A DNA stretch of 64,000 nucleotides, taken from the NCBI RefSeq assembly GCF_004366715.1, contig NZ_SOQZ01000002.1, positions 372,001 to 436,000 on the forward strand, given 5' to 3'. Position numbers and translations under genes: made by a program. Numbering within the stretch: the first letter of the stretch is position 1; each line of letters starts with the position of its first letter. Positions 46,661 through 54,330 of the stretch are shown here, one piece after another. This stretch comes from Meridianimaribacter flavus (GTDB taxonomy: Bacteria > Bacteroidota > Bacteroidia > Flavobacteriales > Flavobacteriaceae). The notes under the pieces were generated by a model, which worked only from the letters and a program-made list of their open reading frames with translations, had not been told where the DNA came from and made no database searches.

Positions 46661-46800
46661 AACTAACGGTCTCGTGTATAATTTCGTTGCGTGATTTAGT
46701 ACTTAACTTTGCAAGTACATACCAGACTGAAAATCCTCTCGGATTTTCAGAAGTAGGCAAGAACGAGCAATTACTTATAGCCATTGTTGGCAATAGTTAT
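46661..46800 (-). repeat. Cassette-tail repeat, copy C, about 130 bp with attC-like ends
   Basis: Read on the minus strand it starts ATAACTATTGCCAAC (46800-46786), continues with the conserved tail (GGCTATAAGTAATTGC), a GAAAATCC/GGATTTTC hairpin (about 46730-46749), and ACGCAACGAAATTATACACG, and ends CCGTTAGTT (46669-46661). The YAAC-like start and GTTAG-like end recall integron attC cores (RYYYAAC and GTTRRRY) but do not match them strictly. Lies immediately after the stop codon of the unknown gene at 46797. Confidence 0.65.
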
Positions 46801-47756
46801 TTTTCTATAACTTCTATGATTTCATTATTTTCCTCAGAGAATACAAATCCTTTCATTCCTCTTCCAGCTCTTCTAATAAAGATTCCGCTATCTAATTGTT
46901 TATGTTCTATTATATTAAAGCCATATGAATAAAAAGGATAAATACCTTCTGAATCCAATTTGTGAACTTTTTGATTTTGAACTGTATCAGACAAATAAAC
47001 AAAAGTGTCAATTGAATTGAAGATACAAACACCTTTATCTAGATTAGTTAAATATGATAATGTTTCAGTCTTGAATTTTAATTTGCTTGAATCGAAACAG
47101 TATAGTCCATTTTGATAATAACCGTTTATATTTTTATCAGAGTAAAATTCTATTTTTTCTTCTTTAAGTTCTGCAAGCAAAGCTGAATTTTCGGATTGGG
47201 TTATAGTTCTAATGAGCTCAGTTTCCATTCCGAAATAAGAAATTTCATCAATTTTACTGTCAAAATCGTCATAAGGATAATCATATTTTGATTTTCTTAA
47301 ATTAGAATCAAATTCATTCGTTATGCAATATTCTATAAGCTTTAGAGTATTCCAGATATCAAATTCACTATTTAGCTGTCTAATACAAATAGCAGATTTA
47401 CCATTTTTAAATTTATAACTTTCCTTTTGCCATTTTTTGATGTATTGTAAATCTTCATTTATTAGATAAATTTTATTAGGATTTCCATTTTCAACAATAG
47501 TTAGAGGTGGAAATTGAGTAGTATAATCATGGCGAAATTCAAGTATTATTGTGTCTTTATAAGATAGTCTTTCAGATAGTTCTTGAGCTAATTTTCCAAT
47601 CAATTCAACATCAATTGTAGAGCCATAATTTTCCCATGCGGTTTTGACAAATGTCTTTATGTTGCCAAAGTTCTTTTGATAGTATTTGTCTTTATGAAAT
47701 CCATATATGTTTATGGAAAACATAAATACTAATATGATTATGACGTTTTTTTTCAT
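46797..47756 (-). CDS. Unknown exported protein carried as a single-gene cassette
   Basis: 319 residues from the ATG at 47756; an ATG at 47768 would translate the inverted repeat. Sec signal peptide (NVIIILVFMFSINIYG, cleavage near 20). The mature part is rich in Lys, Glu, Tyr and Asn, with no recognised domain. Recognisable pieces: NIKTFVKTAWENYGSTIDVELIGKLAQELSERLSYKDTIILEFRHDY and a C-terminal FIRRAGRGMKGFVFSEENNEIIEVIEK. AT content and unknown status differ from the core genes around it. A 15-bp inverted repeat, holding the start codon at one end and the stop codon at the other, brackets it exactly. Inserted at the 3' end of pcm. Confidence 0.7.
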   Translation of the reverse strand: MKKNVIIILVFMFSINIYGFHKDKYYQKNFGNIKTFVKTAWENYGSTIDVELIGKLAQELSERLSYKDTIILEFRHDYTTQFPPLTIVENGNPNKIYLINEDLQYIKKWQKESYKFKNGKSAICIRQLNSEFDIWNTLKLIEYCITNEFDSNLRKSKYDYPYDDFDSKIDEISYFGMETELIRTITQSENSALLAELKEEKIEFYSDKNINGYYQNGLYCFDSSKLKFKTETLSYLTNLDKGVCIFNSIDTFVYLSDTVQNQKVHKLDSEGIYPFYSYGFNIIEHKQLDSGIFIRRAGRGMKGFVFSEENNEIIEVIEK

Positions 47757-47769
47757 AATTATCGCCAAC
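47755..47769. repeat. Right inverted repeat of the single-gene cassette
   Basis: ATAATTATCGCCAAC; 13 of 15 positions match the reverse complement of 46786-46800 (GTTGGCAATAGTTAT). It overlaps the start codon of the cassette gene and abuts the pcm stop codon (47769-47771). Confidence 0.75.
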
Positions 47770-48410
47770 TAGTTTTTATCTTCAAGCATTGGCACAAACC
47801 TAAACTCACCAAACTCTCTTTGCTCAAAGTCTTTTGGCCCTTTTCTAACAAACAAGGTCATGGTTTGCACATCCTCTCCTACAGGAATCACCAAACGTCC
47901 ACCAATTTTTAATTGACCCAACAAGGCTTTAGGCACCATTGGTGCTCCAGCAGTTACAATAATACTATCAAAAGGAGCTTCTTCTTTTAAGCCTTTATAA
48001 CCATCACCAAAAATTAATTTTTTAGGTCTGTAACCTAGTTTTGGTAAAAACTTGCTAGTAATTTTAAACAACTCTAATTGGCGTTCAATACTATACACAG
48101 TAGCTCCTAACAAACATAACACAGCAGTTTGGTAACCACTTCCCGTGCCTATTTCAAGTATTTTGTGTCCTTTTTCTACTTGTAGTAATTCGGTTTGAAA
48201 AGCTACAGTATAAGGTTGCGAGATAGTTTGGTTTGCAGCAATTGGGAACGCTTTATCCTGATAGGCATGGTCTAAAAAACCAGAATCCATAAATAAATGT
48301 CTTGGTATTTTTCCAATAGCCTTTAAAACGTTGTCGTTTGTAATACCTTTTTCTTTAATGGTATTAACCAATTGTTGTCGTAATCCTTGATGCTTAAATG
48401 TATCTTTCAA
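47769..48410 (-). CDS. pcm: Protein-L-isoaspartate O-methyltransferase
   Basis: 213 residues of the SAM-dependent repair methyltransferase that acts on isoaspartyl residues in aged proteins. Motifs: LRQQLVNTIKEKGI, IPRHLFMDSGFLDHAYQDKAFPI, TISQPYTVAFQTELL (substrate region), and SAM-binding ILEIGTGSGYQTAVLCLLG near residues 84-102, with GGRLVIPVG near the end. Complete and of normal length. The cassette gene follows with no gap after its TAG stop codon. Divergent from the Gfo/Idh gene. Confidence 0.95.
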   Translation of the reverse strand: MKDTFKHQGLRQQLVNTIKEKGITNDNVLKAIGKIPRHLFMDSGFLDHAYQDKAFPIAANQTISQPYTVAFQTELLQVEKGHKILEIGTGSGYQTAVLCLLGATVYSIERQLELFKITSKFLPKLGYRPKKLIFGDGYKGLKEEAPFDSIIVTAGAPMVPKALLGQLKIGGRLVIPVGEDVQTMTLFVRKGPKDFEQREFGEFRFVPMLEDKN

Positions 48411-48552
48411 TGTATGGCAGGTTTTCGTTGCTAAGGTAATTCAAACCCAAAAAAGTTCAAAGTCTAAAAGTTGAAGTTTAACCATTTTTTCTAATTTCTA
48501 ATCTAGAATTTCTAAAACTAAAATCTTATTTTTGTTAAAAACGTAAAAAACA

Positions 48553-49512
48553 ATGCTAAAAGCAGGTGTACTTGGTGCTGGTCACTTAGGTAAAATTCAT
48601 TTAAGACTTCTCAAACAATCTGAAAAATATGACCTTGTAGGGTTTTATGATGCTGATGAAGCCAACGCAAAAAAGGTAGAAGCTGAGTTTGGTTATAAAT
48701 ATTTTAATTCTATTGACGCGCTTATTGATGCGGTTGATATGGTAGATATTGTTACGCCAACTCTTTCGCATTATGATTGTGCAAAAAAAGCAATAGCTAA
48801 AGGCAAACATATATTTATTGAAAAGCCTATTACCAATACTGTAGAAGAAGCTGAACATATAAGAGAGTTGTTAGCGCAACACGATATTCGTGGACAAGTT
48901 GGACATGTGGAGCGCTTTAATCCAGCGTTTACAGCTATTAAAGATAAGCTAGAAAACCCAATGTTTATTGAAACGCATCGTTTGGCTGAGTTTAATCCTA
49001 GAGGAACTGATGTTCCTGTGGTATTGGACTTAATGATTCATGATATTGATATCATTTTAAGCGTCGTAAAATCTAAAGTTAAAGCTATTTCGGCAAGTGG
49101 AGTTTCGGTAATTAGTGACACTCCAGATATTGCCAATGCAAGAATAGAGTTTGAAAACGGTTGTGTTGCAAACCTAACCGCAAGTAGAATATCGCTTAAA
49201 AACATGCGTAAAACACGCTTTTTCCAAAAAGACGCTTACATTTCAGTGGACTTTTTAGAAAAAAAATGTGAGGTCGTAAAAATGAAAGATGCACCTGAAA
49301 CTCCAGGTGATTTTGATATGATTCTTCAAAATGCTGAAGGCATCAAAAAGCAAATCTATTTTGACAATCCTGAAGTTGCCAATAATAATGCTATACTAGA
49401 CGAACTAGAAACGTTTGCTCATGCCATCACTACCAATACAACACCAGTTGTAACCTTACACGATGGTACTGAAGCCTTACGTATAGCTACAATGATTATT
49501 GAGCAGTTTTAA
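48553..49512 (+). CDS. Gfo/Idh/MocA family NAD(P)-dependent oxidoreductase
   Basis: 319 residues. Rossmann motif GVLGAGHLGKIHLRLLKQSEKYDLVGFYDAD at the N-terminus, then EKPITNTVEEAEHIRELL with the conserved EKP and GHVERFNPAF; the typical C-terminal alpha/beta domain contains VVLDLMIHDIDIIL (catalytic His region). Members act on sugars, inositol and dehydro-intermediates such as UDP-sugars; substrate here unknown. First gene of a long plus-strand run; the next gene follows after 76 bp. Often found beside the 3-hydroxybutyryl-CoA dehydrogenase in Flavobacteriia, from general recollection. Confidence 0.9.
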   Translation: MLKAGVLGAGHLGKIHLRLLKQSEKYDLVGFYDADEANAKKVEAEFGYKYFNSIDALIDAVDMVDIVTPTLSHYDCAKKAIAKGKHIFIEKPITNTVEEAEHIRELLAQHDIRGQVGHVERFNPAFTAIKDKLENPMFIETHRLAEFNPRGTDVPVVLDLMIHDIDIILSVVKSKVKAISASGVSVISDTPDIANARIEFENGCVANLTASRISLKNMRKTRFFQKDAYISVDFLEKKCEVVKMKDAPETPGDFDMILQNAEGIKKQIYFDNPEVANNNAILDELETFAHAITTNTTPVVTLHDGTEALRIATMIIEQF

Positions 49513-49588
49513 ATGGAACTCTTAATTTTTTTAAACTAACAGATAACAAATACTTCTGCTTTCGCAGGAACAAAAATTAATTTTATTT

Positions 49589-50476
49589 ATGAAAAATGTC
49601 GCTGTCATAGGAGCTGGAACCATGGGAAATGGTATTGCACATACTTTTGCTCAAAGTGGTTTTAAAGTGAACTTAATAGACATTAGTGAAGCTTCACTTA
49701 AAAAAGGAATGGATACCATCTCTAAAAACTTAGACCGAATGGTAGCTAAAGAAAAAATTACTGAAGCTCAAAAAGAAGAAACTCTAGGCAATATTTCAAC
49801 ATTTACAAGCATTACTGATGGTGTTAAAGACACGAGCTTAGTGGTTGAAGCTGCTACCGAAAATGTAGATTTAAAACTTAATATTTTTAAGCAACTAGAC
49901 GAAGCTTGTCCTAAAGACACTATTTTAGCAACAAACACATCATCAATTTCCATAACGCAAATAGCTGCTGTAACCTCAAGACCAGAACAAGTAATTGGTA
50001 TGCACTTTATGAATCCTGTACCAATTATGAAATTGGTTGAGATTATTAGAGGTTATAATACTAGCGATGACGTTACCAATACTATTATGGAACTCTCAAA
50101 AACCTTAGGGAAAGTTCCTGTTGAGGTTAATGATTATCCTGGTTTTGTGGCTAACCGTATTTTAATGCCAATGATAAACGAATCTATTGAAACGCTTTAC
50201 AACGGAGTTGCTGGTGTAACCGAAATAGATACTGTAATGAAATTAGGTATGGCACATCCTATGGGACCACTTCAATTAGCTGATTTTATTGGCTTAGACG
50301 TGTGTTTATCTATTTTAAACGTCATGTATGATGGATTTAAAAACCCAAAATACGCACCTTGTCCATTACTTGTTAATATGGTACAAGCAGGAAAATTAGG
50401 CGTGAAATCTGGTGAAGGGTTTTATGATTATTCAGAAAGTAGAAAAGCTGAAACCGTTGCGAAGCAGTTTGTTTAA
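49589..50476 (+). CDS. 3-hydroxybutyryl-CoA dehydrogenase
   Basis: 295 residues, single-domain HBDH type. NAD-binding GAGTMGNGIAHTFAQSGFKVNLIDI at the N-terminus, VVEAATENVDLK, NTSSISITQIAA, then GMHFMNPVPIMKLVEII (catalytic His), NDYPGFVANRILMPMINE, and C-terminal GEGFYDYSESRK. Oxidises (S)-3-hydroxyacyl-CoA in fatty acid or butanoate metabolism. No enoyl-CoA hydratase domain is fused, unlike FadB. It is followed after 8 bp by a small membrane protein and lies in the co-oriented cluster. Confidence 0.94.
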   Translation: MKNVAVIGAGTMGNGIAHTFAQSGFKVNLIDISEASLKKGMDTISKNLDRMVAKEKITEAQKEETLGNISTFTSITDGVKDTSLVVEAATENVDLKLNIFKQLDEACPKDTILATNTSSISITQIAAVTSRPEQVIGMHFMNPVPIMKLVEIIRGYNTSDDVTNTIMELSKTLGKVPVEVNDYPGFVANRILMPMINESIETLYNGVAGVTEIDTVMKLGMAHPMGPLQLADFIGLDVCLSILNVMYDGFKNPKYAPCPLLVNMVQAGKLGVKSGEGFYDYSESRKAETVAKQFV

Positions 50477-50484
50477 CGTTCTAT

Positions 50485-50946
50485 ATGATTAAAACAAAAC
50501 CTTATAGTTTATCAAAAAAAGAATACGCCAAAATCGTAATTAAAAAACGATTTAAAAAATCTTGGTGGATTTATTCATTACTTATAATTACTGCTTTATT
50601 TCATATTAAAAATTTTGGTCAAGATAATTTCTCTACTTTTTATGTCATATTTGCTTTCACATATCCATTAGCAATATTTGTATGGCTTTATTTTTGGGCT
50701 ATATCAAAAGACAATAAACCAATTTTTGAAAAAGCAGAACTAGAGTTTAATGAGTCTCACATAGTTATTAAAAGAGCTGGTCTTGAATCAAAAATTCCCT
50801 TTAATAAAATAGATAAAGTAATACCAGAAAAAGGATATTGGATGCTATATATTTCTAAAAGAGAATTTTTACATGTAAACAAAGATATTTTTTACTCTAA
50901 TGATGACTATTCAATGTTTTGTAAATTAATAAATCAAGAGGCTTAA
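50485..50946 (+). CDS. Small membrane protein, YcxB-like
   Basis: 153 residues with two membrane segments (about 28-45 and 52-70, separated by NFGQDNFST) and a C-terminal soluble domain (KAELEFNESHIVIKRAGLESKIPFNKIDKVIPEKGYWMLYIS) that looks like the YcxB-like domain of bacterial membrane proteins. Lys-rich start (KTKPYSLSKKEYAKIVIKKRFKKS) suggests a cytoplasmic N-terminus. It is packed between HBDH (8 bp) and the DUF1015 gene (1 bp). Function unknown. Confidence 0.75.
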   Translation: MIKTKPYSLSKKEYAKIVIKKRFKKSWWIYSLLIITALFHIKNFGQDNFSTFYVIFAFTYPLAIFVWLYFWAISKDNKPIFEKAELEFNESHIVIKRAGLESKIPFNKIDKVIPEKGYWMLYISKREFLHVNKDIFYSNDDYSMFCKLINQEA

Positions 50947-50947
50947 T

Positions 50948-52186
50948 ATGGCAAAAATAATCCCTTTTAAAGCTGTTCGTCCTACAAGAGACAAAGTGAG
51001 TTTGGTGGCATCTCGCTCTTACCAAACCTATACACAAGCTGAAAGGGAAGCACGATTGGATTATAATCCGTTTTCATTTTTACATATTGTAAATCCAGGG
51101 TATAAATACGACAGGGAAATTTCTGGAATTGAACGCTATAAACTGGTGAAAAATCGCTATTTAGAGTTTAAGGAAGATAACATTTTTGTACAAGACCAAA
51201 CCAATTGTTTTTACGTTTATAAAATTGTAAATCGTGAAGGTCAAGTTTTTAATGGCATTGTAGCTGCGGCAAGTGCTGAAGATTACGAAAACAACGTGAT
51301 ACGAAAGCACGAAGACACTATTGTTCATAGAGAGCATGTGTTTAAAGACTACTTAAAAACGGTTGGTTTTAATGCAGAACCTGTACTCCTCACCTATCCT
51401 GATAATAGTACAATTCAAAACCTAATTTCAAACATACAGCAACAACGCGCTGAGTTTGAATTTACAACAACATACAGAGACACACATTATCTTTGGATGA
51501 TTGACAACCAAAACACTATTAACACCATTCAAGAGGAGTTTAAAAACATGCCTACAGTGTATATTGCTGATGGTCATCATAGGTCTGCATCATCTTATTT
51601 GCTGTATAAAGATTTGAAAGAAAACAGCACAAACCACAATGGCTCTGAAACTTATAATTATTTTATGAGTTACCTGATTCCCGAGTCTGAATTGCAAATT
51701 CATGAATTTAACAGAGTTGTGAAAGACCTTAACGGATTAACCAAAGAGGAGTTTTTAATTCAGTTAGATGCTATTTACCGAATTGAAAACAGAGGCATTA
51801 TGCCATACAAACCCTCTAAAAAACATCATTTCAGCATGTATTTAGATGGTGAGTTCTACTCACTGTATCTTAGAAAATCGCTTTATGATTTTAAATCGTC
51901 GTTAGATGCTCTTGATACTCAAATTTTATATAAAACCATTCTACAGCCTATTTTAGGAATTGACGATTTACGTAACGATTCTAGAATTACCTATATCAAC
52001 GGAAAAAAAGATATTGTTAATTTAAAGAGCTGTATTGACAATGGTGAATTTGCTGTTGGTTTTGGTATGATTCCTGTGGATATTGAAGACATGAAGCAAA
52101 TTGCTGATGATGGACTTAAAATGCCACCAAAAAGTACGTTTATAGAACCCAAAATACGTAGTGGTGTAACTATTTATGAGTTTTAA
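50948..52186 (+). CDS. DUF1015 family protein
   Basis: 412 residues typical of DUF1015: N-terminal IIPFKAVRPTRDKVSLVASRSYQ, NPFSFLHIVNPG, then VYIADGHHRSASSYLLYKDL and YFMSYLIPESELQIHEFNRVV, and a C-terminal DIEDMKQIADDGLKMPPKSTFIEPKIRSG. The family is widespread and shares a fold with HipA-like or kinase-like proteins only remotely; its biochemical role is not firmly established. Starts 1 bp after the YcxB-like gene, and the YggS gene follows 30 bp later, which supports co-transcription. Confidence 0.9.
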   Translation: MAKIIPFKAVRPTRDKVSLVASRSYQTYTQAEREARLDYNPFSFLHIVNPGYKYDREISGIERYKLVKNRYLEFKEDNIFVQDQTNCFYVYKIVNREGQVFNGIVAAASAEDYENNVIRKHEDTIVHREHVFKDYLKTVGFNAEPVLLTYPDNSTIQNLISNIQQQRAEFEFTTTYRDTHYLWMIDNQNTINTIQEEFKNMPTVYIADGHHRSASSYLLYKDLKENSTNHNGSETYNYFMSYLIPESELQIHEFNRVVKDLNGLTKEEFLIQLDAIYRIENRGIMPYKPSKKHHFSMYLDGEFYSLYLRKSLYDFKSSLDALDTQILYKTILQPILGIDDLRNDSRITYINGKKDIVNLKSCIDNGEFAVGFGMIPVDIEDMKQIADDGLKMPPKSTFIEPKIRSGVTIYEF

Positions 52187-52216
52187 AACCATTTTATAAA
52201 AAGTATTGAAACAATA

Positions 52217-52891
52217 ATGACAATTTCAGAACATCTAAATACATTAAAATCTCAACTTCCTGAACATGTTACTTTGGTAGCTGTTTCAAAAACCAAACCT
52301 GTAAGCGCTATTACGGAAGCTTACAATTGCGGTCAACGCATTTTTGGTGAAAATAAAATTCAGGAAATGGTTGACAAACACGAGCAATTGCCAAAAGATA
52401 TTGAATGGCATATGATTGGTCATGTTCAGCGAAATAAAGTAAAGTATATGGCTGATTTTGTTAACCTCATTCATGGTGTAGACAGCTTTAAGTTACTTAA
52501 AGAAATAAACAAACAAGCTCAAAAACACAATAGAACTATTAATTGTTTACTTCAAATTAAAATTGCAGAAGAAGACAGTAAATTTGGTATGTCTGCAAAC
52601 GACGCTAAAGCATTAATAACTTCTGAAGCATTTTCAACACTACAAAACGTTTGTATTACTGGAGTAATGGGTATGGCGACTTTTACTGAAGATACCAATC
52701 AAATTGAAAAAGAGTTTAAGTTCCTAAAAACTACATTTGAAGCATTAAAGCCGCTTCAAACTGAAAATTGTAACCTACAAACCATCTCAATGGGAATGAG
52801 TGGCGATTATGAACTTGCCATTAAAAACGGAAGTACCATGATTAGAGTTGGAAGTAGTATATTTGGAGCTAGAAATTACAGTGAGCAGTGA
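52217..52891 (+). CDS. YggS family PLP-homeostasis protein
   Basis: 224 residues, fold type III PLP protein (PLPBP/YggS). PLP-lysine is Lys25 in VAVSKTKPVSAI; FGENKIQEMVDKHEQL, EWHMIGHVQRNKVKYM and the phosphate-binding TISMGMSGDYELAIKNGSTMIRVGSSIFGAR are conserved. Controls free PLP and affects amino acid metabolism; no known enzymatic activity. Its stop codon TGA (52889-52891) lies inside the first units of a heptanucleotide tandem repeat, so the end of the gene was probably fixed or extended by that repeat. Confidence 0.94.
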   Translation: MTISEHLNTLKSQLPEHVTLVAVSKTKPVSAITEAYNCGQRIFGENKIQEMVDKHEQLPKDIEWHMIGHVQRNKVKYMADFVNLIHGVDSFKLLKEINKQAQKHNRTINCLLQIKIAEEDSKFGMSANDAKALITSEAFSTLQNVCITGVMGMATFTEDTNQIEKEFKFLKTTFEALKPLQTENCNLQTISMGMSGDYELAIKNGSTMIRVGSSIFGARNYSEQ

Positions 52892-52920
52892 GCAGTGAGC
52901 AGTGAGCAGTGAGCAGTGAG
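52879..52920. repeat. Heptanucleotide tandem repeat CAGTGAG x6
   Basis: Six perfect copies of CAGTGAG followed by CA. The YggS stop codon (52889-52891) falls in the second unit; the other units lie between the YggS and exonuclease genes. Confidence 0.95.
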
Positions 52921-52929
52921 CAAAACTAT

Positions 52930-52957
52930 TTTTAACTTTTAACTTTTAACTTTTAAC
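52930..52957. repeat. Heptanucleotide tandem repeat TTTTAAC x4
   Basis: Four perfect copies of TTTTAAC ending 2 bp before the inferred start codon of the exonuclease gene; the last unit holds an in-frame TAA. Confidence 0.93.
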
Positions 52958-52959
52958 AA

Positions 52960-54330
52960 ATTTACGCAATACTCGACATAGAAACTACTGGTGGAAAGTA
53001 CAATGAAGAAGGTATAACCGAAATTGCAATCTACAAATTTGATGGTCATAAAGTAGTTGATCAGTTTATAAGTCTTGTAAATCCTGAGCGAGAAATTCAA
53101 CCTTTTGTAGTAAACCTTACAGGCATTAATAGCAACATGCTCAAAAATGCTCCTAAGTTTTATGAGGTTGCTAAACGTATTGTTGAAATAACCGAAGATT
53201 GTATTATTGTTGCTCACAATTCGCAGTTTGATTATCGTATTTTAAAAACCGAATTTAAGCGTTTGGGTTTTGGTTACAAGCGAAAAACGTTGTGTACTGT
53301 AGAGTTATCTAAAAAGCTTATTCCTGGTCAAGAGTCGTATAGCTTAGGCAAACTTACCAGATCATTGGGAATACCTGTAAGCGACAGACATAGAGCTGCT
53401 GGTGATGCTATGGCAACTGTAAAGTTGTTTAAAATGTTATTGACCAAAGACCTTGAAAAATTTATTGTTCAAGATGCAATACAAGTTGAAGCAAAATCAA
53501 AACTAAAACCTAGTTTAAAGCGTATAATTGACGAACTTCCTAACAGTACTGGAGTCTATTACATACACAATGAAGATGGTGAAATCATTTACATTGGCAA
53601 GAGCAACAATATAAAAAACCGAATTAGCCAACATTTTACCAACACCAGTTCTAAGTCTAAAAAAATTCAACTACAAACAGCAGCTGTAACTTATGAAGAA
53701 ACTGGCAGTGAACTTATTGCCTTACTAAAAGAATCTCAGGAAATAAAAAAGAACAAGCCTTTATTTAATAGAGCTTTACGCAGACACATTTTTAATTATG
53801 CGCTATATAGTTTTACTGATGACAATGGTTACATTAACCTAACTATTGACAAAGCCGATGGTAGAAAGCATGCAATTACCACATTTAGTAATAAGCAAAG
53901 TGCAAAACATTTTATCTTTAAAGCTATTGAAGAATTTCAACTTTGTCAAAAGCTTTCTGGTGTATATCCAACAAAAAGTAATTGCTTTAACTATACTATA
54001 AAACAATGCTCAGGAGCTTGTATACAAGAAGAAGATGTTACTGACTACAACAATCGTGTAAAGCAATTAATTGATAAAAACAGTTACACAAACAAGAATA
54101 TGCTTATTATTGATAAAGGACGAGAAGTTGATGAGCGTAGCGTAGTATTGATAAAAAACGGATTGTTCAACGGTTTAGGACACTTCAATTTAAACTATCA
54201 AATTACCAATATGGATGTATTAGAGTCTTTAATCACTCCAATGGAAAACAATAGAGACTCTCAGCATATTATTCAAAACTACTTACGAAAAAACAAGAAT
54301 CTAAAAATCATCAACCTTAATCAACACTAA
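52960..54330 (+). CDS. DEDDh exonuclease / GIY-YIG nuclease protein, apparent ATT start
   Basis: 456 residues if begun at ATT (52960); the family N-terminus YAILDIETTGG is intact in frame from there, and an in-frame TAA stands just upstream (52954-52956). The first ATG is only at 53137, which would delete the catalytic ExoI motif. N-terminal DnaQ-like exonuclease: ExoI (ILDIETTG), NSQFDYRIL and DRHRAAGDAMAT. C-terminal GIY-YIG domain from about 193: GVYYIHNEDGEIIYIGKSNNIKNRISQHF, with ELIALLKESQEIKKNKP, as in Cho/UvrC-like nucleases. Probably DNA repair. Co-oriented with YggS and the DUF3857 gene, which begins right after its stop codon. Confidence 0.82.
   Translation: MYAILDIETTGGKYNEEGITEIAIYKFDGHKVVDQFISLVNPEREIQPFVVNLTGINSNMLKNAPKFYEVAKRIVEITEDCIIVAHNSQFDYRILKTEFKRLGFGYKRKTLCTVELSKKLIPGQESYSLGKLTRSLGIPVSDRHRAAGDAMATVKLFKMLLTKDLEKFIVQDAIQVEAKSKLKPSLKRIIDELPNSTGVYYIHNEDGEIIYIGKSNNIKNRISQHFTNTSSKSKKIQLQTAAVTYEETGSELIALLKESQEIKKNKPLFNRALRRHIFNYALYSFTDDNGYINLTIDKADGRKHAITTFSNKQSAKHFIFKAIEEFQLCQKLSGVYPTKSNCFNYTIKQCSGACIQEEDVTDYNNRVKQLIDKNSYTNKNMLIIDKGREVDERSVVLIKNGLFNGLGHFNLNYQITNMDVLESLITPMENNRDSQHIIQNYLRKNKNLKIINLNQH

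Noticed and set aside
46661-46800. True integron attC site
   Set aside because: Ends resemble the core sites but violate RYYYAAC and GTTRRRY at two positions; no intI gene is visible. Kept only as attC-like.
46687-46932. 81-codon plus-strand frame over the cassette tail
   Set aside because: Lies antisense to the end of the unknown cassette gene and within repeat DNA; no start signal or family match.
52879-52957. CRISPR array or phase-variable coding repeat
   Set aside because: Units are 7 bp without spacers, and all but the first lie outside coding sequence, so slippage cannot switch a reading frame.
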